64,000 nucleotides of DNA, taken from positions 62,001 to 126,000 of the forward strand of contig CBDDLH010000007.1 in assembly GCA_965230565.1 (NCBI GenBank), given 5' to 3'. Position 1 is the first letter of the stretch; every line of letters starts with the position of its first letter. The translations under genes and the position numbers were made by a program. The notes below the pieces were generated by a model. That model ran no database searches. It was given only the letters and a program-made list of their open reading frames with translations, and had not been told where the DNA came from. Shown here piece after piece: positions 52,495 to 60,756 of this stretch. Source of the stretch: BCD1 sp965230565. GTDB taxonomy: Bacteria > Bacteroidota > Bacteroidia > Chitinophagales > Saprospiraceae.

Positions 52495-52920
52495 TTACTC
52501 TGAATCCTTCAGCTTTTGTTCATTAACTTCGATAATATCCGTCGTATCTCTTGTGGTATCAGGTTTTTCAACTTTGGCCTTCATTTCCTTCTCCTTTATT
52601 TCAATCTCCTCCAGCATGCCACTGTATAACCGTTTCAGGTCTGCCGGACGATTTCTTAGTTCCTCCAGCACCTCGTCCAGCTGTTGCCGTTCAACATCAT
52701 GAATTTCAGATATCTGATCCATATAGACCTCCTTCATGCTGTCCTTCACTACCCTGCCAAGTGTTTGCATAGCCGCTTCCGAAATATGAACATCAATCAG
52801 GATGTCAATGATCTTTTCATCAGAAAAAGGCAAGGGCTCTTCAATTTCCTTTGGATCACAGGAAAATACAACTGCCAAAAACATCAGGGAAAAAGTACCG
52901 GTTTTAATAAACTTCAACAT
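52495..52920 (-). CDS. DUF4296 family lipoprotein
   Basis: 141 residues. Lipobox VVFSCDPKE (Cys21). The mature region PFSDEKIIDILIDVHISEAA and the helical, charged SMKEVYMDQISEIHDVERQQ match the DUF4296 family of Bacteroidota, whose function is unknown. Starts 5 bp after the stop of sixA and is probably co-transcribed with it. Confidence 0.88.
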   Translation of the reverse strand: MLKFIKTGTFSLMFLAVVFSCDPKEIEEPLPFSDEKIIDILIDVHISEAAMQTLGRVVKDSMKEVYMDQISEIHDVERQQLDEVLEELRNRPADLKRLYSGMLEEIEIKEKEMKAKVEKPDTTRDTTDIIEVNEQKLKDSE

Positions 52921-52925
52921 GAAAA

Positions 52926-53429
52926 TTATTTGTGTTTAAAATATTGTTTGGGGTAATGAAAGGCTATAACGCTGGCTGTCGAAGGATTGAAATCTTTCCA
53001 GTGTTCAATATCAGCTTCAACTACCACGATACCGCAGGTGGGTACATTCATGATGGGTTTATCATTATATTTATTAACAAAGCTGGTAAAAGTCGGGTTG
53101 TGCCCAAATAGGCAAACTTCCTCCAGATCATCTGACAAGGATTGTACGATATCAACTATATCCGAGGGGAATGCATCATAAATGTTGGAATCCTTTCGGA
53201 TGTTATCCACAGGGATTTGAAAAGCTTCTGCAAAAAAACTGGCAGTGGTGAAGGCCCTGTTTGCAGGACTGGAAACTAAAAGGTCCGGTGATGCTCCCGT
53301 TTTCAATAATAACTTTGCCATAAAAGGAGCATCTCTAAAACCCCTTTGATTCAGAGGTCTTTTATGATCAGGGAGCGTTGGATTCGCCCAGCTGGATTTA
53401 GCATGGCGAATGATGTATAGCTTTTTCAT
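52926..53429 (-). CDS. sixA: Phosphohistidine phosphatase, SixA family
   Basis: 167 residues. Histidine phosphatase: catalytic His9 in YIIRHAKSSW, then LNQRGFRDAPF and the second His in CLFGHNPTFTSFVNKY, LLVSSPANRAFTTASF supplying the second Arg; this is the complete RHG-type site. SixA removes phosphate from phosphohistidine proteins such as Hpt domains. The DUF4296 gene follows 5 bp downstream. Confidence 0.9.
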   Translation of the reverse strand: MKKLYIIRHAKSSWANPTLPDHKRPLNQRGFRDAPFMAKLLLKTGASPDLLVSSPANRAFTTASFFAEAFQIPVDNIRKDSNIYDAFPSDIVDIVQSLSDDLEEVCLFGHNPTFTSFVNKYNDKPIMNVPTCGIVVVEADIEHWKDFNPSTASVIAFHYPKQYFKHK

Positions 53430-53573
53430 TGGTAAGTATTCTGTTCAATTAACGTTCTCATAGACTTCGTAAATATAATCTTACCTGCTTTATAAGGAAA
53501 ATTTTTTTACTAAAACTAACCTGGTAAGGTTTTATTGTCGAAATTTGGCTCCGCTTGAATGGACTATTTTGAG

Positions 53574-53594
53574 TTGCTGGTTGCTGGTTGCTGG
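53574..53594. repeat. Three tandem TTGCTGG heptamers
   Basis: TTGCTGG occurs three times in direct succession upstream of the SDR gene. The reverse complement phrase CAACCAGCAACC is seen near 33520, so this may be a dispersed short repeat. Confidence 0.7.
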
Positions 53595-53649
53595 TTAGGT
53601 AAGTCGTATAAATTAAACTACCTTAATATATATAGGTCAATAAAAAAAT

Positions 53650-54441
53650 ATGGATTTTAAGAATAAAGTAATCTGGATAACGGGAGCTTCGTCGGGAATC
53701 GGAGAGCACCTGGCCTATGCTTTCGCGAAAAGAGGAGCCAAACTTGCGTTAACCGCCAGAAACATGGAGGCTCTGGAAAGAGTGAAACAGAACTGTGGGG
53801 ATGATACGGAAGTACTGACTTTTAAAATGGATGTGTCAGCGTTTGATTCTGCAGTGCCTGCGGCTGAAAAGATTGCAGGGCATTTTGGTGCTATTGACAT
53901 CCTTATTAATAATGCAGGAATTTCTCTAAGGGCACTTGCCAAGGACACGTTGCTGGAAGTTGATCAAAAAATCATGGATGTCAATTTCATTGGTACCGTT
54001 GCGGTTACCAAGGCGGTTTTACCTTACATGATTGAGCAGCAATCAGGGCAAATCGTAGCCATGAGCAGCCTGACCGGAAAATTTGGCACCAAATTCAGAT
54101 CGACCTATGCTGCCTCCAAACATGCGCTACATGGTTTTTTCGATTCCTTGCGGATGGAACTGATGGAGGATAATATTGATGTCACCATTTTATGCCCGGG
54201 ATTCGTACATACCAATGTCAGCAAAAATGCCCTGACAGCGGATGGCGAAAAACACAACAAAATGGACGAGGGGCAGGCAGGTGGATATTCCGGGCCTGAA
54301 TTCGCGGAAATTGCCCTCAAAATTATCGCTGCCAAAAAACACGAAGCTGTCATTGCCGGGAAGGAAAAGCTGGCTGTTTATCTGAAACGTTTTTTCCCTT
54401 CTCTGCTACATCGTATCTTAAGTAAAAGACAATCGGCGTAG
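53650..54441 (+). CDS. Short-chain dehydrogenase/reductase
   Basis: 263 residues. Classical SDR fold: TGASSGIG (11-18) binds NAD(P), LTARN sits at the 30-40 loop where the Arg favours NADP(H), NNAG is at 87-90, and the catalytic set Ser139/140, Tyr153 and Lys157 (STYAASKHAL). Substrate unknown; the C-terminal AVYLKRFFPSLLHRILSKRQ may contact a membrane. Followed by a 306-bp gene-free spacer. Confidence 0.9.
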   Translation: MDFKNKVIWITGASSGIGEHLAYAFAKRGAKLALTARNMEALERVKQNCGDDTEVLTFKMDVSAFDSAVPAAEKIAGHFGAIDILINNAGISLRALAKDTLLEVDQKIMDVNFIGTVAVTKAVLPYMIEQQSGQIVAMSSLTGKFGTKFRSTYAASKHALHGFFDSLRMELMEDNIDVTILCPGFVHTNVSKNALTADGEKHNKMDEGQAGGYSGPEFAEIALKIIAAKKHEAVIAGKEKLAVYLKRFFPSLLHRILSKRQSA

Positions 54442-54747
54442 AGGACTCTGAGTGATAAGTGGAATTGATCCCATTAAAAAAGGTCTCGTCGAGACCAAAC
54501 CCCGGTAACAAGGTACGAAGTGCCTTGCCCCAGGGAAAAACCAGCGTGTGCTGTAGGTACACAATAATTTTCCCGATCAAGGAAAACCACTATTAGCAAA
54601 AATATTCCTCCTGAAAAGTGAAGGTGAACAATTGAATGAGGAAACAAGAGATAATCAACCTAATCTTTAACAGCTTGTTAATTCCAACCAGAAATTGGGA
54701 ATATTTGGGGTTTTGATGTTAATTTTACTCGCAGAAAAAAATAAAGC
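54442..54747. other. Gene-free spacer with short palindromes
   Basis: No gene seen. GGTCTCG-T-CGAGACC (54482-54496) is an exact palindrome preceded by six A, so on the minus strand it forms a compact hairpin followed by T6. A second imperfect hairpin around CAAGGTA/TGCCTTG lies at 54510-54527. TTG (54675-54677) and AATATTTG (54700-54707), 22 nt apart, form a near-consensus promoter for the metal-efflux cluster. Confidence 0.5.
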
Positions 54748-55209
54748 TTGGCAGGTAGACTTTTAAATATCATTCTGGCACTTTTAGTAATTACAAGCTC
54801 AACGGGGTTTGTGATCAACCAGCATTATTGCCAGGGTGAATTAAAAGGTACTGCTATTGTTGTCAAGGCAAAGACCTGCCATGACCGATCTGTCGAATCT
54901 GAGCAAGAGGCCCACATGGCTAATATGCCTGCCAATTGTCCCATGCATGCATCCAAAAAATCATCTTCCTGTGAAGAAAAAAAGGATTGCTGCAATGATG
55001 AGACAGAATATGTGAAACTGGATATAGATCAGGAAATCAGTTCCTTTAAACTGCCGAAAATCAGCAGTCCGGTTTTTATTGCCATTTTGGTTTTCTGTTA
55101 TTCGCTGGATTATGATGGTCCGGAATTATCACCTGTTCATTATTTAAACTACAAACCTCCCTTGATTGTCTGTGACATTCCTTCCTCGTTGCAGATATTC
55201 CTGCTTTAG
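54748..55209 (+). CDS. HYC_CC_PP family small cysteine-rich protein
   Basis: 153 residues. No ATG is available before the conserved core; the frame starts at TTG 54748 (MAGRLLNIILALLVITSSTG, a signal/anchor helix). The conserved HYC (in INQHYCQGELKG), CC (in EEKKDCCNDE) and later PP (in LNYKPPLIV) give the family its name; further Cys/His/Met residues (KTCHDR, NCPMHASK) suggest metal binding. It opens the heavy-metal efflux cluster, 119 bp before the RND pump, so a metal-related role is likely. Function is not established. Confidence 0.8.
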   Translation: MAGRLLNIILALLVITSSTGFVINQHYCQGELKGTAIVVKAKTCHDRSVESEQEAHMANMPANCPMHASKKSSSCEEKKDCCNDETEYVKLDIDQEISSFKLPKISSPVFIAILVFCYSLDYDGPELSPVHYLNYKPPLIVCDIPSSLQIFLL

Positions 55210-55328
55210 CATGTTCCTGTTTGAATATTACCTCTCGGTGCTTGTATCGCCGCAGAGGCTGTTTTCGTTTGTTCGGAACAAATTGATTTTGTTCCTGCAT
55301 TTCAAAATCATTATCAAACAGCACATAA

Positions 55329-55655
55329 ATGTTAAACAGGATCATTCGTTTTTTCCTAAATAATCAGGTAGCAGCCTGGCTTTTATTGTTTGGTTTCCTC
55401 GGTTGGGGATTGGCCACAGCTCCATTTGACTTTAACCTTCAGTGGTTACCCAGAGATCCGGTGGCAGTGGATGCTATCCCTGATATTGGAGAGAACCAAC
55501 AAATTGTATTCACCAAATGGCCAGGCCGATCCCCTCAGGATGTCGAAGACCAGATCAGTTATCCGCTGACCACTGCCCTATTAGGCATTCCGGGAGTAAA
55601 GACCATCAGGAGTAATTCCATGTTCGGGTTTTTCCAGCGTGTACGTCATTTTTAA
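55329..55655 (+). CDS. cusA: CusA/CzcA-type RND efflux pump, N-terminal fragment (frameshifted)
   Basis: 108 residues from ATG 55329: first membrane helix (NNQVAAWLLLFGFLGWGLA) and the start of the porter domain (DIGENQQIVFTKWPGRSPQD, VEDQISYPLTTALLGIPGVK). After SNSMFGF the frame goes off family and stops; family members continue SSVYVIFND, which is encoded in the next frame. Removing one T from the T5 run at 55629-55633 restores the reading. Alone this fragment would be non-functional. Confidence 0.85.
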   Translation: MLNRIIRFFLNNQVAAWLLLFGFLGWGLATAPFDFNLQWLPRDPVAVDAIPDIGENQQIVFTKWPGRSPQDVEDQISYPLTTALLGIPGVKTIRSNSMFGFFQRVRHF

Positions 55656-58600
55656 TGATGACGTAGATTTTTACTGGAGTCGAAGCCGGATTTTGGAAAA
55701 ACTCAATGCATTACCGCCAAATACCCTACCTGAAGGTATTCAGCCTTCACTTGGACCGGATGCTACTGCCCTGGGGCAGATTTACTGGTACACGCTGGAA
55801 GGTCGCGACAAAAATGGAAATCCTACAGGCGGTTGGGATCTTCATGAACTTAGGTCCATTCAGGATTTCTATGTCAGGTACGGGCTTTCCTCCGCCGTCG
55901 GCGTTTCTGAGGTGGCATCCATCGGAGGTTACGTTCGGGAATACCAGATTGATGTAGACCCGGACGCTATGAAAGCTCAGGGGGTTTCATTGGCACAGGT
56001 CATGAACGCCGTCAAAAACAGTAACCTGGACATTGGGGCGCAAACACTTGAAATTAACCAGGTGGAATATTTTGTAAGAGGACTGGGATATGTCAAAAAC
56101 ATCAGTGACATTGAGGAGAGTGTAGTTGTGGAACGAAATAATGTTCCTGTAAGAATAAAAGACATAGCCCGGGTAAACCTGGGACCACAGACCCGACGGG
56201 GAGCTCTGGATAAATCCGGAGCTGAAGCTGTAGGAGGCGTTGTTGTGGCCCGATATGGGTCTAACCCAATGCAGGTCATTAAGAACGTAAAGGAAAAGAT
56301 TGCAGAACTGGAACCCGGTTTACCACAGAAGATCCTTGCTGACGGGACTGTTTCTCAGATTAAAATCGTTCCGTTTTATGACCGGACGCAACTGATCAAC
56401 GAGACGCTTGGCACTCTTCAGGAAGCGCTTACTTTGGAAATTCTAATCACTGTCATCGTGGTTATTCTGATGCTGTTGAACCTGAAATCATCCATATTGG
56501 TTTCCGGAACCCTTCCATTAGCTGTTTTGATGGTTTTCATCGCTATGAGGTACTTTGGTGTCGATGCCAATATTGTTGCTCTTTCTGGAATTGCCATAGC
56601 CATTGGAACCATGGTCGATATGGGAATTGTACTTACGGAAAGTATCATCAACAGGATGAAATCAGCGCCCCCTGATGAAACAGTTCTGACAACCATTTAT
56701 GAAGCCACCACAGAAGTGGCCTCTGCTGTTGTAACGGCTGTGGCGACAACTATAGTCAGTTTTCTGCCGGTTTTCACCATGGAAGCTGCGGAAGGGAAAT
56801 TGTTCAAACCTTTGGCTTTCACCAAAACCTTTGCCCTTATTGCGTCAATTGTTGTTGCCATTACAGTTTTACCTAGTTTGGCCAATGCGTTGTTCTCCAT
56901 GAAATCTGCCAGACGATCAGGAAAGTATATCCTCAATGCTTTATTGATGATTGGAGGAGCAATCCTGTTTTGGCAATTCGGGCAAAACTGGGGACTTTTT
57001 GTGCTGGCAATAGGACTGGTTGAACTCCTGTCAGGCTTCACTGAGATCAGGGTAAGTGAGAAAACTTCGTCCACGATCCGTATTTTAAAAAACGTGTTTT
57101 ATGGAATTATCATAACCTGGTTCCTGGCCTATGTATGGATGCCGCTTGGGGTTTCAAAAAGCGTATGGATCAATTTTATTTTTGTTGCAGCCATTGTCGC
57201 CTTTTTGATCACCTTCTTTTTCCTCGTTATTCATTTCTATGAAAAGATATTGGGTTTTCTGTTACGGGTAAAAATATTTTTCCTGATCATTCCGGCATTA
57301 TTGGTTTGGTCTGGTTGGAGTATTATGCAAAACACCGGAGAAGAATTCATGCCTTCTTTGGATGAGGGATCATTTCTTCTCATGCCTACCTCCATGCCAC
57401 ATTCAGGAATGCAGGAAAACATCAAAAATCTCAGATTACTGGACATGGCCGTTACAGCCATCCCCGAAATAGAAACCGTCGTCGGCAAACTAGGAAGAGT
57501 GGAAAGTGCCCTGGATCCGGCACCAATCTCCATGTATGAAAATGTGATTTTATACAAATCAGAATACAAAACCGACGAGCAAGGACACCGGGCAAGATTC
57601 AAAGTGGATAGAGATGGTAATTTCAAAAGAGATGGTGAAGATGAACTCATCCCCGACGAAAATGGTCAGTATTTCCGGCAATGGCGGGATCACATAAACA
57701 GCCCTGATGACATCTGGAAGGAGATCGTCAACGTCACCAAATTACCGGGGGTCACATCCGCTCCCAAATTACAACCCATTGAAACCAGGCTCGTCATGTT
57801 ACAAACAGGTATGCGAGCTCCCATGGGAATTAAAGTTTACGGTCCTGATCTTTCAACCATCCAATCCTTTGGCATTGAACTGGAGGATTATCTGAAACAA
57901 GTAGAAGGTGTAAAGGATGCCGCTGTTTTCGCAGATCGCATCGTAGGCAAACCCTACATCGAGATTGAGTTAAACCGAACCAACATCAGCCGATACGGGT
58001 TGTCAGTGGCTGATGTCCAAAGCCATATCCAATCTGCTATCGGAGGCATGAAGATGTCCGAAACTGTTGAGGGGAGAGAACGATACCCTATCAGGGTGCG
58101 CTATCCCCGGGAATTACGGCAAGATCCGGAAGCTATCAAAAACATTTTGGTAGCTACACCTTCAGGTAACCAGATTCCACTTGGATCTCTGGTAAACATT
58201 CATTATCAACAAGGCCCTCAATCCATCAAAAGTGAAAATGGCTTTTTATTGGGTTATGTGCTTTTTGACAAAGAAGATGGTTTCGCTGAAGTGGATGTTG
58301 TCAATAACGTTCGTGATCACCTTGAAGTCAATATCGCTTCCGGTGACCTAAAAGTTCCTCCAGGCATCAGTTACAAATTCGCTGGAAATTTCGAACAGCA
58401 GGTAAGGGCCAACAACAGGCTGAAAGTAGTCATTCCCGTTGCACTGCTCATCATCTTTTTGATACTTTATTTTGAATTCCGTTCCGTAGCCGTAACCTCC
58501 ATGGTTTTCACAGGCGTTTTTGTCGCCTTTGCCGGTGGCTTTATTATGATTTGGCTTTACGGGCAATCCTGGTTCATGGATTTTAATGTCTTCGGGACCA

Positions 58601-58998
58601 ACATGCAGGACCTTTTAGGCATAAAACCGCTTAATCTCAGTGTCGCGGTCTGGGTCGGATTCCTGGCCTTATTTGGCATAGCTACGGATGATGGTGTTTT
58701 GGTGGCTTCTTTTTTGAAAAACAGTTTTAAAAAGAATAACCCACAAACCATCCCGGAGATTCGGGCAGCCGTGATTGAAGGCGGAAAAAGAAGAGTGCGT
58801 CCGGCCATGATGACCTCTGCAACAACTATCCTTGCTTTGTTGCCGGTTCTGACATCGACCGGCCGTGGGGCAGACATTATGATCCCGATGGCTATTCCAT
58901 CTTTCGGAGGAATGGTTTTGGCTGTTATCACCATGTTCGTGGTGCCCGTGCTGTATTCTGGCTGGGAAGAACTGAAGCTTAGATGGAGGAAGTTTTAA
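55639..58998 (+). CDS. cusA: CusA/CzcA-type RND heavy-metal efflux pump, main part (frameshifted)
   Basis: 1119 residues in the frame after the shift; the nominal GTG start is an artefact. With the N-terminal fragment the pump would be about 1222 residues. It exports monovalent or divalent heavy-metal cations from the periplasm using protons. Seen: porter subdomains, TM4 with the proton-relay Asp in AIGTMVDMGIVLTES, ATTIVSFLPVF, the second half with TDDGVLVASF and MMTSATTILALLPVL. A longer hydrophobic insertion than in E. coli CusA lies at about 400-540 (LNALLMIGGAILFWQFGQNW). The TolC-like partner follows 76 bp downstream. Confidence 0.92.
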   Translation: MYVIFNDDVDFYWSRSRILEKLNALPPNTLPEGIQPSLGPDATALGQIYWYTLEGRDKNGNPTGGWDLHELRSIQDFYVRYGLSSAVGVSEVASIGGYVREYQIDVDPDAMKAQGVSLAQVMNAVKNSNLDIGAQTLEINQVEYFVRGLGYVKNISDIEESVVVERNNVPVRIKDIARVNLGPQTRRGALDKSGAEAVGGVVVARYGSNPMQVIKNVKEKIAELEPGLPQKILADGTVSQIKIVPFYDRTQLINETLGTLQEALTLEILITVIVVILMLLNLKSSILVSGTLPLAVLMVFIAMRYFGVDANIVALSGIAIAIGTMVDMGIVLTESIINRMKSAPPDETVLTTIYEATTEVASAVVTAVATTIVSFLPVFTMEAAEGKLFKPLAFTKTFALIASIVVAITVLPSLANALFSMKSARRSGKYILNALLMIGGAILFWQFGQNWGLFVLAIGLVELLSGFTEIRVSEKTSSTIRILKNVFYGIIITWFLAYVWMPLGVSKSVWINFIFVAAIVAFLITFFFLVIHFYEKILGFLLRVKIFFLIIPALLVWSGWSIMQNTGEEFMPSLDEGSFLLMPTSMPHSGMQENIKNLRLLDMAVTAIPEIETVVGKLGRVESALDPAPISMYENVILYKSEYKTDEQGHRARFKVDRDGNFKRDGEDELIPDENGQYFRQWRDHINSPDDIWKEIVNVTKLPGVTSAPKLQPIETRLVMLQTGMRAPMGIKVYGPDLSTIQSFGIELEDYLKQVEGVKDAAVFADRIVGKPYIEIELNRTNISRYGLSVADVQSHIQSAIGGMKMSETVEGRERYPIRVRYPRELRQDPEAIKNILVATPSGNQIPLGSLVNIHYQQGPQSIKSENGFLLGYVLFDKEDGFAEVDVVNNVRDHLEVNIASGDLKVPPGISYKFAGNFEQQVRANNRLKVVIPVALLIIFLILYFEFRSVAVTSMVFTGVFVAFAGGFIMIWLYGQSWFMDFNVFGTNMQDLLGIKPLNLSVAVWVGFLALFGIATDDGVLVASFLKNSFKKNNPQTIPEIRAAVIEGGKRRVRPAMMTSATTILALLPVLTSTGRGADIMIPMAIPSFGGMVLAVITMFVVPVLYSGWEELKLRWRKF

Positions 58999-59006
58999 AA
59001 AAAGAT

Positions 59007-59058
59007 AACAAGGTTTTGCCTTTGACGAGCTTAAGGGCTGATCAGGCGACACCTTGTT
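59007..59058. repeat. Dispersed hairpin repeat, copy 3
   Basis: AACAAGGTTTTGCCT (59007-59021) pairs with AGGCGACACCTTGTT (59044-59058), 13 of 15 plus a wobble, enclosing 22 nt. It lies inside the metal-efflux operon, between the pump and the TolC-like gene, so it would be transcribed as an intra-operon hairpin. Confidence 0.65.
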
Positions 59059-59073
59059 TTTAAAAGAACAATT

Positions 59074-60309
59074 ATGAAACTAAAAATAATTTTTTACTTG
59101 CTGCTCATGCTGCTGGTTCAGAACTACATGCTTGGGCAATCATTACAGGAATTACAGGCACTTGCCCTGGAGAACAACTTTGGTATCAAGTCTCTGGAAA
59201 AAGAGTATTCGGCCTCTTTGGAACAAATTGCTCAGGTGAGCGACCTGCCGGATCCGGAGGTCAACGCAGGCTTTTTTGTTTTACCTCCGGAAACCAGGTT
59301 AGGTCCTCAGCGGGTCGCACTGGGGATTTCACAGATGCTGCCATGGAAAGGGACGATCCCGGCCAGGCAAGCCCTTGTATCCAGTAAAGCTAATGAGAAT
59401 CTTCACAGAATTGACAATGAGAAGCTCAATGTGCTTTACAAGGTGAAGGTTGCCTATTTGAAACTTTACGAGTTAACCAAAACTCAGGAGATCATTCAGG
59501 AAAAAATACCATTGTATAAAACCCTGGAATCTCTTACCCTGGTAAAAACAGAAAGTGGGAAAGCTGATATTTCAGATGTCTTGCAGGTACAGTTGAAAAT
59601 TCGCGAACTGGAACAGCAGTTGAAGATCATCGAGAATCAAAAAGTCAAGTCAGTGGCTGCCTTGAACAGCGCAATTGGTCGTCCGGTTTCAACGGGTATT
59701 CAAATAGATACAAGCCTTTTAAAAGCTGAACCATATTCAGACAAATCAGGAGTTTCCGATGCTGTCACTGAAAACCATCCTTCCATTAAACTTTTTCAAT
59801 CTCAACAGGAAACGGCTCAAAGGGCAATGGATCTCAATGTTTTGAATGGAAAACCGTCCATTGGCCTGGGGCTTGATTATTTCGTGGTGGGGAAAAGGGA
59901 TGATCTATTTCCGGAAAGTAATGGCAGAGATATACTGATTCCTAAGGTAACAATGAAAATCCCTTTGTATCGAAAAAAGTATACAGCCAAAACCCAGGAA
60001 GAGCAATTAAAGATTGCCGCACTGGAGCATAAAAAAGCTGATGTACAACTGGAGTTTTCTGCAATTATTGAACAGGCATTTTCTGATTTTGAAGATGCAG
60101 AATTAAAAATTGAATTGTACGACCAGCAAAAGGTTTTACTCAAAAGCATCATTGATATCCAAACGGAAAAGTATAGTCATTCCGGGAACAATTTTGAGGA
60201 ATTGCTCAGATTGGAAAATGATCTTTTGACTTATGATTTGAAATTATTGAAGGCTGTTGTTCAAAGTCATTTGGCTATGGCTAGAATAGAGAGTTTGATG
60301 ATGGATTGA
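59074..60309 (+). CDS. TolC-family outer-membrane efflux protein
   Basis: 411 residues with a signal peptide (about 1-21). Typical OEP domain with long alpha-hairpins: SLQELQALALENNFGIKSLE at the N-terminus, the coiled stretch VLQVQLKIRELEQQLKIIEN, and KVTMKIPLYRKKYTAKTQEE in the second half. Serves as the outer-membrane channel of the tripartite pump with the CusA and CusB homologues. Followed by the tandem repeats at 60315 and the four-helix-bundle gene. Confidence 0.9.
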   Translation: MKLKIIFYLLLMLLVQNYMLGQSLQELQALALENNFGIKSLEKEYSASLEQIAQVSDLPDPEVNAGFFVLPPETRLGPQRVALGISQMLPWKGTIPARQALVSSKANENLHRIDNEKLNVLYKVKVAYLKLYELTKTQEIIQEKIPLYKTLESLTLVKTESGKADISDVLQVQLKIRELEQQLKIIENQKVKSVAALNSAIGRPVSTGIQIDTSLLKAEPYSDKSGVSDAVTENHPSIKLFQSQQETAQRAMDLNVLNGKPSIGLGLDYFVVGKRDDLFPESNGRDILIPKVTMKIPLYRKKYTAKTQEEQLKIAALEHKKADVQLEFSAIIEQAFSDFEDAELKIELYDQQKVLLKSIIDIQTEKYSHSGNNFEELLRLENDLLTYDLKLLKAVVQSHLAMARIESLMMD

Positions 60310-60314
60310 TTTGC

Positions 60315-60366
60315 GGATGTGCAGATGAGTGGATGTGCAGATGGGTGGATGTGCAGATGGGTGGAT
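60315..60366. repeat. Three 16-bp tandem repeats GGATGTGCAGATGRGT
   Basis: Three copies (60315-60330, 60331-60346, 60347-60362) plus a partial fourth. The complement resembles the 24-bp repeats ATCTGCACATTCGC that code for the CusB linker at 60857-60928, so related repeats flank the four-helix-bundle gene in opposite orientation. Confidence 0.85.
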
Positions 60367-60402
60367 TTAGAAATAAAATTTAAAACCTTTAAAAATATTG
60401 TA

Positions 60403-60756
60403 ATGAAAAAAGACAACGAATTATTAAAAATCACTTTTGATTTGGCATTAGAGATAATGGAATTTACGGAAGAATTGGAGTCTAAAAGAAAATTCATTTT
60501 TGCTAATCAAGTATTAAAGTCAGGAACTTCTATTGGTGCTAATTCAAGGGAAGCACAAGGGGCTGAAAGTAAGGCTGACTTTATTCATAAATTGAAAATA
60601 GCTTACAAAGAAGCAGAAGAAACATCTTATTGGCTTTCATTATGCAAAGCTTCAAAAAACTACCCTACTCCAACAGGGGGACTATTTAAATTATTGGATT
60701 CAAGTTTAAAACTTCTCGGAAAAATTATTTCAACAAGCAAAAGAAATATATCATGA
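60403..60756 (+). CDS. Four-helix-bundle protein (S23/IVP family)
   Basis: 117 residues from ATG 60403 (MKKDNELLKITFDLALEIME); the upstream in-frame extension is the tandem repeat. The family signature is visible: FANQVLKSGTSIGANSREAQ, KADFIHKLKIAYKEAEETSYWL, with four amphipathic helices. Relatives include the proteins encoded in 23S rRNA intervening sequences and the Avd accessory protein of diversity-generating retroelements, which bind nucleic acid. Its stop overlaps the cusB ATG (ATGA at 60753-60756), so translation may be coupled. Its presence inside a metal-efflux operon is unexpected. Confidence 0.9.
   Translation: MKKDNELLKITFDLALEIMEFTEELESKRKFIFANQVLKSGTSIGANSREAQGAESKADFIHKLKIAYKEAEETSYWLSLCKASKNYPTPTGGLFKLLDSSLKLLGKIISTSKRNIS

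Noticed and set aside
60315..60366. Possible CRISPR array
   Set aside because: The repeats are contiguous 16-bp units without unique spacers, and no cas gene is nearby.
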